NCBI GenBank assembly: GCA_029219165.1
Contig: JAQXSW010000016.1
Coordinates: 104,157 to 168,156 of the forward strand
From: Oscillospiraceae bacterium
GTDB taxonomy: Bacteria > Bacillota > Clostridia > Oscillospirales > Acutalibacteraceae
DNA: 64,000 nucleotides
Reading direction: 5' to 3'
This document shows positions 10,742 through 21,609 of the stretch, piece by piece. Each line of letters opens with the position of its first letter. Position 1 is the stretch's first letter. Below the pieces are notes generated by a model, which had not been told where the DNA came from, did not search any database, and saw only the letters and a list, made by a program, of their open reading frames with translations. Both the position numbers and the translations under genes were made by a program.

Positions 10742-11161
10742 ATGGCTATAAAGCAGTTATCTGTTTTTGTTGAAAACAAACCTGCAGCTCTTAACAAGCT
10801 TGTTAAGATTCTTGCAGATACAGGAGTAAATCTCCGTGCAATGAGCATTGCTGACACAAAGGATTTCGGAATTCTTCGTGTAATTGTTGATGATGCTGAA
10901 AAGGCTAAAGCAGCTCTTTCTGAAGAGACAATAGTTTCTGTAACAGATGTAGTTGCTGTTGAAATGGCTGATGAAACAGGTTCTCTTTCAAAGATTCTTG
11001 ATGTATTAGGATCTGAGAACATTAACCTTGAATATATGTATGCTTTTACAGCAAGCAAAGAGTTTGGTGCATACGTTGTTCTTCGTGTTGATGACATAGA
11101 ACTTGCTGAAAAATGTCTTAACAATGCATTTATTAAGACTCTTTCAGAATTAGACATCTAA
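10742..11161 (+). CDS. ACT-domain (tandem) amino-acid-binding protein
   Basis: KQLSVFVENKPAALNKLVKILADTGVNLRAMSIADT... second half VEMADETGSLSKILDVLGSENINLEYMYAF. Confidence 0.88.
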   Translation: MAIKQLSVFVENKPAALNKLVKILADTGVNLRAMSIADTKDFGILRVIVDDAEKAKAALSEETIVSVTDVVAVEMADETGSLSKILDVLGSENINLEYMYAFTASKEFGAYVVLRVDDIELAEKCLNNAFIKTLSELDI

Positions 11162-11217
11162 AAAATTAACCCTCACAAGGTAATACTTGTGAGGGTTTTT
11201 AGTCTGACAATTTCTTA

Positions 11218-11616
11218 TCAGTTGTTATTTTTAATTTTCTGGTCCACTCTAATAATATGATTTAAGAGCCACTCTTTTACCATGTTAACAAAATTATTTA
11301 CATCTTCAGAATTGAAGTTGTCTTCTTCTAATTTTTTTTCATATTCTAAGACATCTTCTTTGAAAGCTTCGTGTGCTGCATGGTGGTTCAAAAAGTCAGA
11401 ATATCCAATGGACTTTTGGTATAATTCTTCATCATTGAAATGTTCAACAGTGTAATTGACCAGATATTTTATTTGTTCTGCTACAGCAGCCTTGTTTCGC
11501 TCTTTGTCACCATCTGCCATAATGTTTTCAATACGTGCTACTATTTTAAATAGTTGTCTATGTTGATTATCAATTTTTTCTACACCAATACAATATTCTT
11601 CTTTCCAGTCGTACAT
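11218..11616 (-). CDS. Bacteriohemerythrin
   Basis: EYCIGVEKIDNQHRQLFKI...VEHFNDEE...HHAAHEAF...WLLNHI. Confidence 0.92.
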   Translation of the reverse strand: MYDWKEEYCIGVEKIDNQHRQLFKIVARIENIMADGDKERNKAAVAEQIKYLVNYTVEHFNDEELYQKSIGYSDFLNHHAAHEAFKEDVLEYEKKLEEDNFNSEDVNNFVNMVKEWLLNHIIRVDQKIKNNN

Positions 11617-11760
11617 GTCACACCTCCATAATTATACGTGAACATTATAACACAAATGATATTATAAAAGAAACACACAGTTGCCTGTAACTGTAGCTAA
11701 AATTTCAGTTGCACTTTGTATTTCTTCGTGGTATTATATTGAAGTCGCAAAAATGAATAT

Positions 11761-11836
11761 GCTGATATGGCACAGGCGGTAGCGCACATCCTTGGTAAGG
11801 ATGAGGTCACCGGTTCGAATCCGGTTATCAGCTCCA
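11761..11836 (+). tRNA. tRNA-Thr(GGT), CCA encoded
   Basis: Acceptor GCTGATA/TATCAGC, anticodon arm CATCC-TTGGTAA-GGATG, T-arm ACCGG-TTCGAAT-CCGGT; followed by terminator AAACCCCGTAAC..GTTATGGGGTTTTT. Confidence 0.93.
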
Positions 11837-11980
11837 TTGAAAAACCCCGTAACTATGTTGTTATGGGGTTTTTACCTTTTTTTGACACCTCAAAAAGTGT
11901 TGTGCAATTCATTTCGTGAAGGTGGCTATACAATAGCTATTTGCTATGACTAATTGTCAAGTTTCTCATTTCCTTAGAAA

Positions 11981-12170
11981 ATAAAAAAGAGGACACCACC
12001 TAAAAAGGTCTGTCCTCCAAATCGCTCAAAAAAGAGCCACATAGACTCTACTTAGTAACTAAACCAGAGCTTGTTGCAACTGAGTTACAGGACTGTCTAT
12101 TAGCCCATAAGAGTACAAGTCTCAAATGTTCGACAGGGAGATTTCTCTCACCTCTTACAGTTATTGCAAT
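11981..12170 (-). ncRNA. Candidate structured ncRNA (or structured 3'UTR of the GH2 gene) ending in an intrinsic terminator
   Basis: Minus strand: stacked helices GGGCT/GGCTC, ATAGAC/GTCTAT, GTAACT/AGTTAC (12034-12106) followed by terminator hairpin GAGGACA..TGTCCTC (11989-12017) and a U-tract (11981-11988). No ORF on either strand with coding character. Confidence 0.5.
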
Positions 12171-12224
12171 ACCACATTTTGGGTTAAAAGCCAATACTAT
12201 TTTCAAAATGTTATATTGTTTTTA

Positions 12225-13979
12225 TCATTTATTAAGTTGTTTTTTTACTTCTTCATTGAGCTCTTTCAAAAGGTTAGGGTCAACTTTTATTACTTTACGG
12301 TCGTAGGTAATAAGACCGTTTATTTCTTCCTCTACGTCTGAAAGTTGAGTGTAGACACAGGCGGAGAGTCCTTTTGGAATATTTTGAATTATGCGCTTTG
12401 TGTAGAGCTTTGTAAGAGCTTTTTGAAGCTTTTTCTTGGTTGAATAGACTCTGTAGCCGAAGATTTTTGTAGGGCTGTACATGTGGCCAATAGAAGGCTT
12501 AGAGAAGCCTCCGAACTCTGAAAGGAGGTAACAACGGTCATCTTTTGGAACATAAATAGGGGTGAAATATATGTGCTTTGAAACAAAGTCACCTTTTCTT
12601 TGGTCATGCCAGCCGGATGTTGGGTCAATTGTTCTTGTAGGATCAAGTTTTCTTATCATATTTGTTATTTCAACTGAGTCAAACTGTCCCCATCCTTCGT
12701 TGAAAGGAACCCACATTGCAATGGAAACAGAGTTTTTAAGATGGTTTACTGTGGTTTCTGTTTCATAAATGAATTCTTTTCTGCCTTCAAGTGAATTTCT
12801 TCCAAAGAGGGTATAATATGAGTCTTTAAAGTTTATTCCGAGGAAAGGAAGAATGGCAATGGTCAGTGGATTATATTTTTCGCCACCGTTAACCATGTCT
12901 TGCCACACAAGCATGCCAAGTCTGTCGCAGTGATAGTAAAAGCGAAGTGGCTCAATTTTTATATGTTTTCGGATCATGTTAAAGCCCATGTCCTTGAGCA
13001 TTTGAATGTCATCTATCATTGCTTGATCAGATGGAGGTGTGAGTTTTCCGTCAGACCAATAGCCTTGGTCTAAAACACCGGTATGGAAGTATGGCTTGTT
13101 GTTTAGCATTAGTCTTCTAATGCCTTTTTCGTCTCTGTCTACGGAGAATTTGCGCATACCAAAGTATGAAGTTACTGTGTCATTCTCTGTACAAAGTTTT
13201 AGGTCGTAAAGTTTTGGATTTTCCGGAGACCAAAGCTCGTAATCTTTAAGGGATATATTGATTTCAATTATTCCGTCTTTGTTTTCTTCTTTTCCATTAG
13301 CAATACAATTATTGCTGTCAAGAATGGATACAGTAAGTGTAGGTGAAGTTGTCTTTGCAATTATTTTTACTTTGTCATTATCTATGTCAGGTATTATAGT
13401 TAGGTCGGAAATTGCATCGCTCGGAAGACTTTCCATCCAAACGGTTCCCCAAATGCCTGATTGAGGAGTATACCAAATGTTACCGGCTTTGAGCTTTTGC
13501 TTGCCCTTTGCTCCATATGCTTGGTCAGTAGGGTCGGTTACTTCAAGGCGAATTTCATTTTTGCCCGGTTTTATTAGGTCTGTAATGTCAAAGGAGAAAG
13601 GAACATAGCCACCTCTGTGTGTGCCGACAACTTTGTCATTTAGAAATACAGCGCAAGCGTAGTCAACAGCGGTAAAGTGGAGGATAGTCTTGTCCTTAAT
13701 GAAGTTAGAGGGAACTTTGAACGTTCTTTTGTAAAAGAGAACATTGTCAGGATATACAGTTTTCATGACACCGGATAGGAGCGATTCAGGTGAAAAAGGA
13801 ACTAAAATTTCCCCTTGGTATGATTTTGGAAGTTCCCCTTTTTTCAGAATGGCATAGTCCCACTTGCCATTTAAATTTATATAACTGTCTCTTTGAAGTT
13901 GAGGACGTGGATATTCACTGTGTGGAATTTTCCCCACAGAGTCAAAATATTTGGATTTAAGATTAATAGTTACAGGCAT
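12225..13979 (-). CDS. Glycoside hydrolase family 2 (beta-galactosidase/glucuronidase-like), no signal peptide
   Basis: YPRPQLQRDSYINLNGKWDYAI...FYKRTFKVP...VSIAMWVPFNEGWGQFD...DPTSGWHD. Start placed at MPVTINL (13979). Confidence 0.9.
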   Translation of the reverse strand: MPVTINLKSKYFDSVGKIPHSEYPRPQLQRDSYINLNGKWDYAILKKGELPKSYQGEILVPFSPESLLSGVMKTVYPDNVLFYKRTFKVPSNFIKDKTILHFTAVDYACAVFLNDKVVGTHRGGYVPFSFDITDLIKPGKNEIRLEVTDPTDQAYGAKGKQKLKAGNIWYTPQSGIWGTVWMESLPSDAISDLTIIPDIDNDKVKIIAKTTSPTLTVSILDSNNCIANGKEENKDGIIEINISLKDYELWSPENPKLYDLKLCTENDTVTSYFGMRKFSVDRDEKGIRRLMLNNKPYFHTGVLDQGYWSDGKLTPPSDQAMIDDIQMLKDMGFNMIRKHIKIEPLRFYYHCDRLGMLVWQDMVNGGEKYNPLTIAILPFLGINFKDSYYTLFGRNSLEGRKEFIYETETTVNHLKNSVSIAMWVPFNEGWGQFDSVEITNMIRKLDPTRTIDPTSGWHDQRKGDFVSKHIYFTPIYVPKDDRCYLLSEFGGFSKPSIGHMYSPTKIFGYRVYSTKKKLQKALTKLYTKRIIQNIPKGLSACVYTQLSDVEEEINGLITYDRKVIKVDPNLLKELNEEVKKQLNK

Positions 13980-14084
13980 ATTTTTCGTCTCCTTTATAAA
14001 CAGTATTATACAAAAATTGGATGTGTAACGCAATAAAGCCTTTTCTCATATTATGGCTTGAAAACTTAATAAGGGGGAATAAAT

Positions 14085-14888
14085 ATGCCAGAAATTAAAG
14101 ATGCTGTGTGTGCTGACATAAAGCGTGTATATGATTCTTGTGCAGACAAGGATTGTATTTCTGATGTTGGTGTTATATTTACAGCAATGGGGCAGAAGAT
14201 AATTGATTCAGCAAGTACAATTAAATGTAGGGAATGTGAGGTAATTAACTGTTTTGTAGATGTTGAAGAGGTGCCTTTCAACAGAGGTTTTTATTCTGTT
14301 GATATAACATATTTCTTTAAACTTACATTTGACGCATATCAGTCACCAATTGCACCACCAACATCAGTTGAAGGTCTTGCAACTTTTGACAAAAGGGCAA
14401 TCCTTTACGGAAGCGATGGTAGGGTGAAGACCTTCTCAAGTGAATTTGCATGCGAGGAATTTGATGAGCAACTACTCGTCAGCAATAACAATCCTATTGC
14501 TAAAGTACAGTGTGTAGATCCTATATGTATGGATGCAAAATTATGCAAGTCTTCTTGTGGAACCGGTTGTCTATGTTCAGGAATTCCATGCTTAATTGCA
14601 AAGCAATTCCGGGGAGATTTTGACTTTGAATGTAAGCCTTGCCAATCAGTTGTTGTAACACTTGGACTTTTCTCAATAGTTCAGCTTGAAAGAGATGTTC
14701 AAATTATGATTCCGGCATATGAGTTTGCAGTTCCATGCAAGCATTGTAGTTGTGAAACAGACGACCCGTGCGATGCATTCAAGAAAATTAAATTTCCACT
14801 TGATGAATTCTTCCCACCAAACATTGATGGAAAGATTAAGGCGGAATTAAATAATGAAATAATTGGTTGCAATGTATGTGATGACTAA
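14085..14888 (+). CDS. Cysteine-rich conserved hypothetical protein
   Basis: About 22 Cys in 267 aa, many as CxxC/CxC (CRECEVINC, CKSSCGTGCLCSGIPC, CKHCSC, CNVC); terminator AAGCCGGACA..TGTCCGGCTT after stop. Confidence 0.7.
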   Translation: MPEIKDAVCADIKRVYDSCADKDCISDVGVIFTAMGQKIIDSASTIKCRECEVINCFVDVEEVPFNRGFYSVDITYFFKLTFDAYQSPIAPPTSVEGLATFDKRAILYGSDGRVKTFSSEFACEEFDEQLLVSNNNPIAKVQCVDPICMDAKLCKSSCGTGCLCSGIPCLIAKQFRGDFDFECKPCQSVVVTLGLFSIVQLERDVQIMIPAYEFAVPCKHCSCETDDPCDAFKKIKFPLDEFFPPNIDGKIKAELNNEIIGCNVCDD

Positions 14889-14945
14889 AAAAAGAAGCCG
14901 GACATTTGAATATGTCCGGCTTCTTTTTTTATGTTTTTATTTCTA

Positions 14946-16598
<1,653 letters not shown>

Positions 16599-16617
16599 TT
16601 ACCTCCGTAAAATGAGA

Positions 16618-16932
<315 letters not shown>

Positions 16933-16936
16933 TTAT

Positions 16937-16963
16937 TTAGCACTCGCTCTACCGGAGTGCTAA
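16937..16963. promoter_or_regulatory. CIRCE operator (HrcA binding site)
   Basis: Perfect TTAGCACTC-N9-GAGTGCTAA upstream of groES-groEL. Confidence 0.98.
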
Positions 16964-17109
16964 ATAACATTATATAGCTTTAATTTCAAAAATCAATACT
17001 ATTTTCGAAAACTTTTGAAATTTTTTAACATATACATTATAATTATGTAAGTTTTGTGAAATATATTCGTTTTACAATTTTTTGAACTAGTTAAAAATAG
17101 GAGTAATAT

Positions 17110-18441
17110 ATGGAAACTGTTTTGAATAAAGTTAGGAGATTTATTGATAGTGACATATTCATTGTTTTAATGTTTATGATGGCACTTGGAATAATCATCC
17201 TTGGTGTAGAAATACCCGGTTGTATTTTTTTTGGATTTATAATCTGTTTTATAGTTGTAATTTCACCGGATGTAATGTCCGCATTTGTTCCATTCTTTTT
17301 ACTTTATGCATTTGCAATAAGGTGCAAAAATTCATTTGATGAATTCATGGGATATATATGGTGTCTTCCAATTGTTTTATTTGCTGTAGTTTTTCATATT
17401 GTTGCATATAGGAAAATGTTCACTGCCAAAAGAGGGGAACTTTTCTTACCAATTTCTCTTGTCTCGGTATCCTGTATTCTTGGCGGTGTTGGAATAATGA
17501 CTCCGTCTGAATACTTTACACCAACTAATGTAATTTATATGTTGGCTCTTGGCGTTTTAATATTACTAATCTATTTTGCCTTTGGTGGTGTAATAGGTGA
17601 GGGAAAAAACGGTCAAAAGCCTGTAGATGAAAGGCTTTCAAAAGTCTTTATTACTCTAACTGTTTTCCTCTTCTGCGCAGTTGTTCAGTATTACATATCT
17701 CATTGGGAACAGTTCATTATGGACCCTGATATTCTTCCGTTCCAATGGAGAAACAACGCATGTACACTTCTTATGATTGCAATGCCGTTTTGTTTCTACA
17801 TGTCTACAAAGAAATTCCCATATATTATTACTGTATTACTATCATATTTTACGATTCTAATGTCAGGTTCACGCGGCGGACTTCTATTTGGAGGAATTGA
17901 GCTTCTGGCACTCATTATTTATTTTGCTGTAGTAGATAAAAAACACAGAAAAATACTCCTTACAGTAACCGGAATAGTTGCCGTTGTTGTTATTATTATT
18001 TCACCAAAGCTCCTGTATATAATGAGGTACACAATAGACAGATTCTTCTCATCAAAAGAAAATTTCAGACGTCTTGGTCTTTATGAAAGATCAGTTACAG
18101 ACTTTTTATCTAACCCTATCTTTGGTAGGGGCGTAGGTTACATGGGTAACAGAGATCTTCACCCGTCTAAACAGGGAACACTGTGTTGGTATCATTCTTC
18201 AATTCCGCAGGTAATTGGAAGTTTTGGTATTGCAGGTATTTTAACATACGGATATCAGATGTTCTGCAGGCTCAGAATGTTCTGGAAACGAAAGAGTCTT
18301 TTCTCCAGGACAATCTTTTGGTCATTCGTAGGACTTGAACTTATGTCCATTGTTAATCCCGGTATATTTGCACCGCCATTTTTGGTTATTATGACAGTAT
18401 TGTTCGTTTTCGCCGAAAACGAACCTATTGAGGAAAAATAA
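17110..18441 (+). CDS. O-antigen ligase family membrane protein
   Basis: About 10 TM helices; MSGSRGGLLFGGIELL and FGRGVGYMG...HSSIPQVIGSFGIAGIL are typical of the family. Confidence 0.8.
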   Translation: METVLNKVRRFIDSDIFIVLMFMMALGIIILGVEIPGCIFFGFIICFIVVISPDVMSAFVPFFLLYAFAIRCKNSFDEFMGYIWCLPIVLFAVVFHIVAYRKMFTAKRGELFLPISLVSVSCILGGVGIMTPSEYFTPTNVIYMLALGVLILLIYFAFGGVIGEGKNGQKPVDERLSKVFITLTVFLFCAVVQYYISHWEQFIMDPDILPFQWRNNACTLLMIAMPFCFYMSTKKFPYIITVLLSYFTILMSGSRGGLLFGGIELLALIIYFAVVDKKHRKILLTVTGIVAVVVIIISPKLLYIMRYTIDRFFSSKENFRRLGLYERSVTDFLSNPIFGRGVGYMGNRDLHPSKQGTLCWYHSSIPQVIGSFGIAGILTYGYQMFCRLRMFWKRKSLFSRTIFWSFVGLELMSIVNPGIFAPPFLVIMTVLFVFAENEPIEEK

Positions 18442-18454
18442 TTTTTTAAGAGCG

Positions 18455-18519
18455 TTGTTCATAAAGATTGACAACGCTCTTTTTATGTGTTAAACTCTTA
18501 AATGAATTTGTTCATAAAG
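18455..18519 (+). promoter_or_regulatory. TetR-gene promoter TTGACA-17-TAAACT flanked by direct repeats TTGTTCATAAAG
   Basis: Repeats at 18455-18466 and 18508-18519; -35 18468-18473, -10 18491-18496. Confidence 0.55.
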
Positions 18520-18529
18520 GGGTGAACCA

Positions 18530-19060
18530 ATGCCAAAAATCATAGCGGATTTAGAGGAAAAAATCCTTTGCGAAGCTAATGAACTCCTCTTTTCAAAAGG
18601 TTACCAGAGCATGACAATGCGTAGTGTTGCAGACAAATGTGGCATTGCTGTCGGAACGGTTTATAACTACTACAAGTCAAAAGAAGTTTTGGTTGCAGAA
18701 ATCATGCTGAAAGACTGGGTCAAAATCATGGAAGAGGTTAAGCATGATTGTGAAGGTTCAGTGGATATTCACGAAGCTTTCAAAATCATGTTTGATGGTG
18801 TTTCAAAATTTACTGAGAAGTTTGACGTAATATTTACTCAGTACGGAAAAGAGACTAATATTCGTAAACAAATGCCAATACAGTTTACATGGCTCATTAA
18901 TCAACTTTCAGGTATTTTAGATGAGGTGCTTGTAAGGTGTCATGGTGAAACTGATGAATACATGAGTGTGTTTTTGGCAGAAATTTTACTTCAAACAGCA
19001 ACAAAGAAAGATTTTGAATATGACAACATTTCAAGAATCTTAAAACGTATTTTTAAATAA
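18530..19060 (+). CDS. TetR/AcrR family transcriptional regulator
   Basis: ILCEANELLFSKGYQSMTMRSVADKCGIAVGTVYNYYKSKEVLVAEIM. Confidence 0.93.
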   Translation: MPKIIADLEEKILCEANELLFSKGYQSMTMRSVADKCGIAVGTVYNYYKSKEVLVAEIMLKDWVKIMEEVKHDCEGSVDIHEAFKIMFDGVSKFTEKFDVIFTQYGKETNIRKQMPIQFTWLINQLSGILDEVLVRCHGETDEYMSVFLAEILLQTATKKDFEYDNISRILKRIFK

Positions 19061-19082
19061 TATTTATTTGGAGGTATTTATA

Positions 19083-20000
19083 ATGAAAGTAGTACTTGCA
19101 GGCGCATTTGGTAAACTTGGTTCAGACATTCTTCGTACTCTTGTAGCAGCAGGTCATGAAGTTACAGCTGCAGACATGGTTATTCGTGAACTTGAAGGTC
19201 TTGATCCAACAAGCTACCAGACAAGAGAAATCAATGTAACAGATCCTGAAAACATTAAGGGACTTTGTGATGGTGCAGAAGTTGTTATTACAACAGTTGG
19301 TCTTACAGGTGCATCAACAACAGTTAATAACTATGACATTGACTATCAAGGTAACTTAAACCTTCTTAATGAAGCACAAAGTGCAGGAGTTGGCAAATTC
19401 GTTTACATTTCAGTTATCAATGCTGATAAGGGCGACGGAATCCCTATGGTTAACTCAAAGTATATGCTTGAAGAAGAACTTAAGAAGAGTGGTATGCCTT
19501 ATGTAATTCACCGTCCAACAGGTTACTTCTATGACATTGCACACGTATTCTGGCCAATGATTCTTAAGGGCCAAGTACAGCTCCTTAAGGGTGAACCAAA
19601 GAAAGCTAACGTAATTGACACAATGGACTTTGCAAAATTCATTGTTGAAACAATGAATGAAGAGGGAGTTACATATAACGTTGGTGGTACAGAGACTTAT
19701 ACATACCAAGAAATTGGCCAGATGTTCTGGGAAGCTGCCGGAAACGAAGGAGAAGTGCCAATTAAATATGCTCCGGCTTGGATGTTCAGCCTTCTTGCTG
19801 TTCTTCCAAAGATTAAGAAACAAGGAAAGTCAGATATCATGAGATTCTCTAAGTTCACTCTTTCAAATGACTGCTATGGTGACCATGAAGTTGCCGGTCT
19901 TTCATTCAAAGAGTACATTGCAGGTAAATCTTACGCTAAGAGAATTGAAGATGAACTTGCTGCAAAGGCAGCAGCAGAAGCTGCAGCTGCAAACAAATAA
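19083..20000 (+). CDS. NAD(P)-dependent SDR/epimerase-type oxidoreductase
   Basis: MKVVLAGAFGKLGSDILRTLVAAGHEVTAADM Rossmann motif; SD GGAGGT before 19083. Confidence 0.88.
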   Translation: MKVVLAGAFGKLGSDILRTLVAAGHEVTAADMVIRELEGLDPTSYQTREINVTDPENIKGLCDGAEVVITTVGLTGASTTVNNYDIDYQGNLNLLNEAQSAGVGKFVYISVINADKGDGIPMVNSKYMLEEELKKSGMPYVIHRPTGYFYDIAHVFWPMILKGQVQLLKGEPKKANVIDTMDFAKFIVETMNEEGVTYNVGGTETYTYQEIGQMFWEAAGNEGEVPIKYAPAWMFSLLAVLPKIKKQGKSDIMRFSKFTLSNDCYGDHEVAGLSFKEYIAGKSYAKRIEDELAAKAAAEAAAANK

Positions 20001-20018
20001 TTAAAAGGGGATAAAAAT

Positions 20019-20879
20019 ATGAATTGGACCTTAATTTTAATTCTCTTCATAGCTGCTCTTATTGGCTGTGTTGTAGGCTTTAAAGAATTTGTATGGTTTA
20101 TGTCTGTAGGTTATGGTCTTGCTGTAGCTGCAGTTGGTTTGACACTTGGAGTTGTAGCTCTTGCAACAGATCTTGCTGCATGGAATATAATTACAATTCT
20201 TCAGTGTATTGCATTTGTTATTTACGGTGTTCGTCTTGGCGGATTCCTTCTTGTTCGTGAAATTAAGAATGCTGCTTATAAGAAGACTCTTCAAGAAGCA
20301 GCAGGTAAAGAGCCTCCAATCTTTGTAAAGGCTATTATGTGGCTTATGATGGGCGTTCTTTATCTTCTCCAACCTTCAGGTGTTATCTTTAGAATGATGA
20401 ACGCAGGTTTAGGCAAAATTTCTAATGAAGTATCAGTTGTATCTGTTATTGGCCTTATCATTATGATCGGTGCTATTGTACTTGAAGCAGTATCAGATAA
20501 GCAGAAGAGTGCACAGAAAGCTGTTGATCCAAATATGGTTGCAACACAGGGTCTCTTTAAAATTGTACGTTGCCCTAACTACCTTGGTGAAATTCTCTTC
20601 TGGGTTGGTACATTCATTTCAGGTATTGGCGCATACCAAGGTGTTTTACAGTGGCTCCTTGCAATTGCAGGCCTCATCATGATCGTTTACATTATGTTCA
20701 ATGGTGCTCAAAGACTTGAAAAGAGACAATATAAACGTCTTGCAGGCGATCCACGTTATGAGGAATATGTTGCTAAGACTCCTATTATTATTCCTTTCAT
20801 TCCACTTTATCATCTTTATGATCCAAAGAAGGATGCTGCAAAAGAGGCAGCAAAAGCCGCTAAAAAGGCAGGAAAATAA
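20019..20879 (+). CDS. DUF1295 membrane protein (steroid 5-alpha-reductase/isoprenylcysteine methyltransferase-like fold)
   Basis: Multi-TM with conserved C-terminal block DKQKSAQK...GLFKIVRCPNYLGEILFWVGTF...RLEKRQYKRLAGDPRYEEYVAKTPIIIPFIPLY. Confidence 0.85.
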   Translation: MNWTLILILFIAALIGCVVGFKEFVWFMSVGYGLAVAAVGLTLGVVALATDLAAWNIITILQCIAFVIYGVRLGGFLLVREIKNAAYKKTLQEAAGKEPPIFVKAIMWLMMGVLYLLQPSGVIFRMMNAGLGKISNEVSVVSVIGLIIMIGAIVLEAVSDKQKSAQKAVDPNMVATQGLFKIVRCPNYLGEILFWVGTFISGIGAYQGVLQWLLAIAGLIMIVYIMFNGAQRLEKRQYKRLAGDPRYEEYVAKTPIIIPFIPLYHLYDPKKDAAKEAAKAAKKAGK

Positions 20880-20888
20880 TTTAAGCTT

Positions 20889-20917
20889 AGAGGGCTCCTA
20901 TGTTTGAGCCCTCTTTT
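20889..20917 (+). terminator. Intra-operon hairpin / weak terminator
   Basis: AGAGGGCTC-N8-GAGCCCTCT followed by TTT between DUF1295 gene and next ORF. Confidence 0.5.
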
Positions 20918-20940
20918 AGCATACGAAAGGAATGATTACC

Positions 20941-21609
20941 ATGACATATTGGACAGATGCCCCAATTGAGGGTGCTTTCACAATACCTATGGCAATATGC
21001 GACTTTTTACCGGTTCTTTTCTTTTTCCTTGGCGGAATTGTAATAATGAAGGATCTTTATAATGTTGTTTCCAGAAGAACATACTCACTCATTTCAAGTG
21101 GTATAATTATGTGCTTTGTTGGTGGAGCTTTTAAAGCTCTTTGGAAGTTTCTTTTTTGTTTTGGAATTAATTATCCATTCCTATATACAGCACTTTTCCC
21201 AATGCAAGGACCGGGATTCTGTTTGTTTTTTGCAGGACTGATTTTTGCATTTATTGAAACAAAGAAAAAAGCTGTTCCACAAACTGAATCAACTAATTTA
21301 AATGTAGTTGCTATGTCAGTTACTTCATCTCTTCCACTTCTTATGTTCCAAACTCTTGGAAGCATTGGTTCTTTAATTGTTCTGGCAATTTTTGCAGGTC
21401 GTATGAAGAAAACTTCAGCAATTATTTGCTTTATTACAGCAATTATTTCACTTCTTGGAATGGGATATATGGGTGCTACTTTAGATGCATCGCTCTCTTG
21501 GGCAAACTGGGCAGAGCAGGGAATTAATGCTTTTGGACAATTGCTTTTCTTTATTGGCGCTAAAATTCTTCATGAAAGTGGATATGTAAAGGGTGAACAA
21601 AATGGTTAA
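20941..21609 (+). CDS. Multi-TM membrane protein of unknown function
   Basis: About six hydrophobic segments; same operon, overlaps next gene by 8 nt. Confidence 0.7.
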   Translation: MTYWTDAPIEGAFTIPMAICDFLPVLFFFLGGIVIMKDLYNVVSRRTYSLISSGIIMCFVGGAFKALWKFLFCFGINYPFLYTALFPMQGPGFCLFFAGLIFAFIETKKKAVPQTESTNLNVVAMSVTSSLPLLMFQTLGSIGSLIVLAIFAGRMKKTSAIICFITAIISLLGMGYMGATLDASLSWANWAEQGINAFGQLLFFIGAKILHESGYVKGEQNG

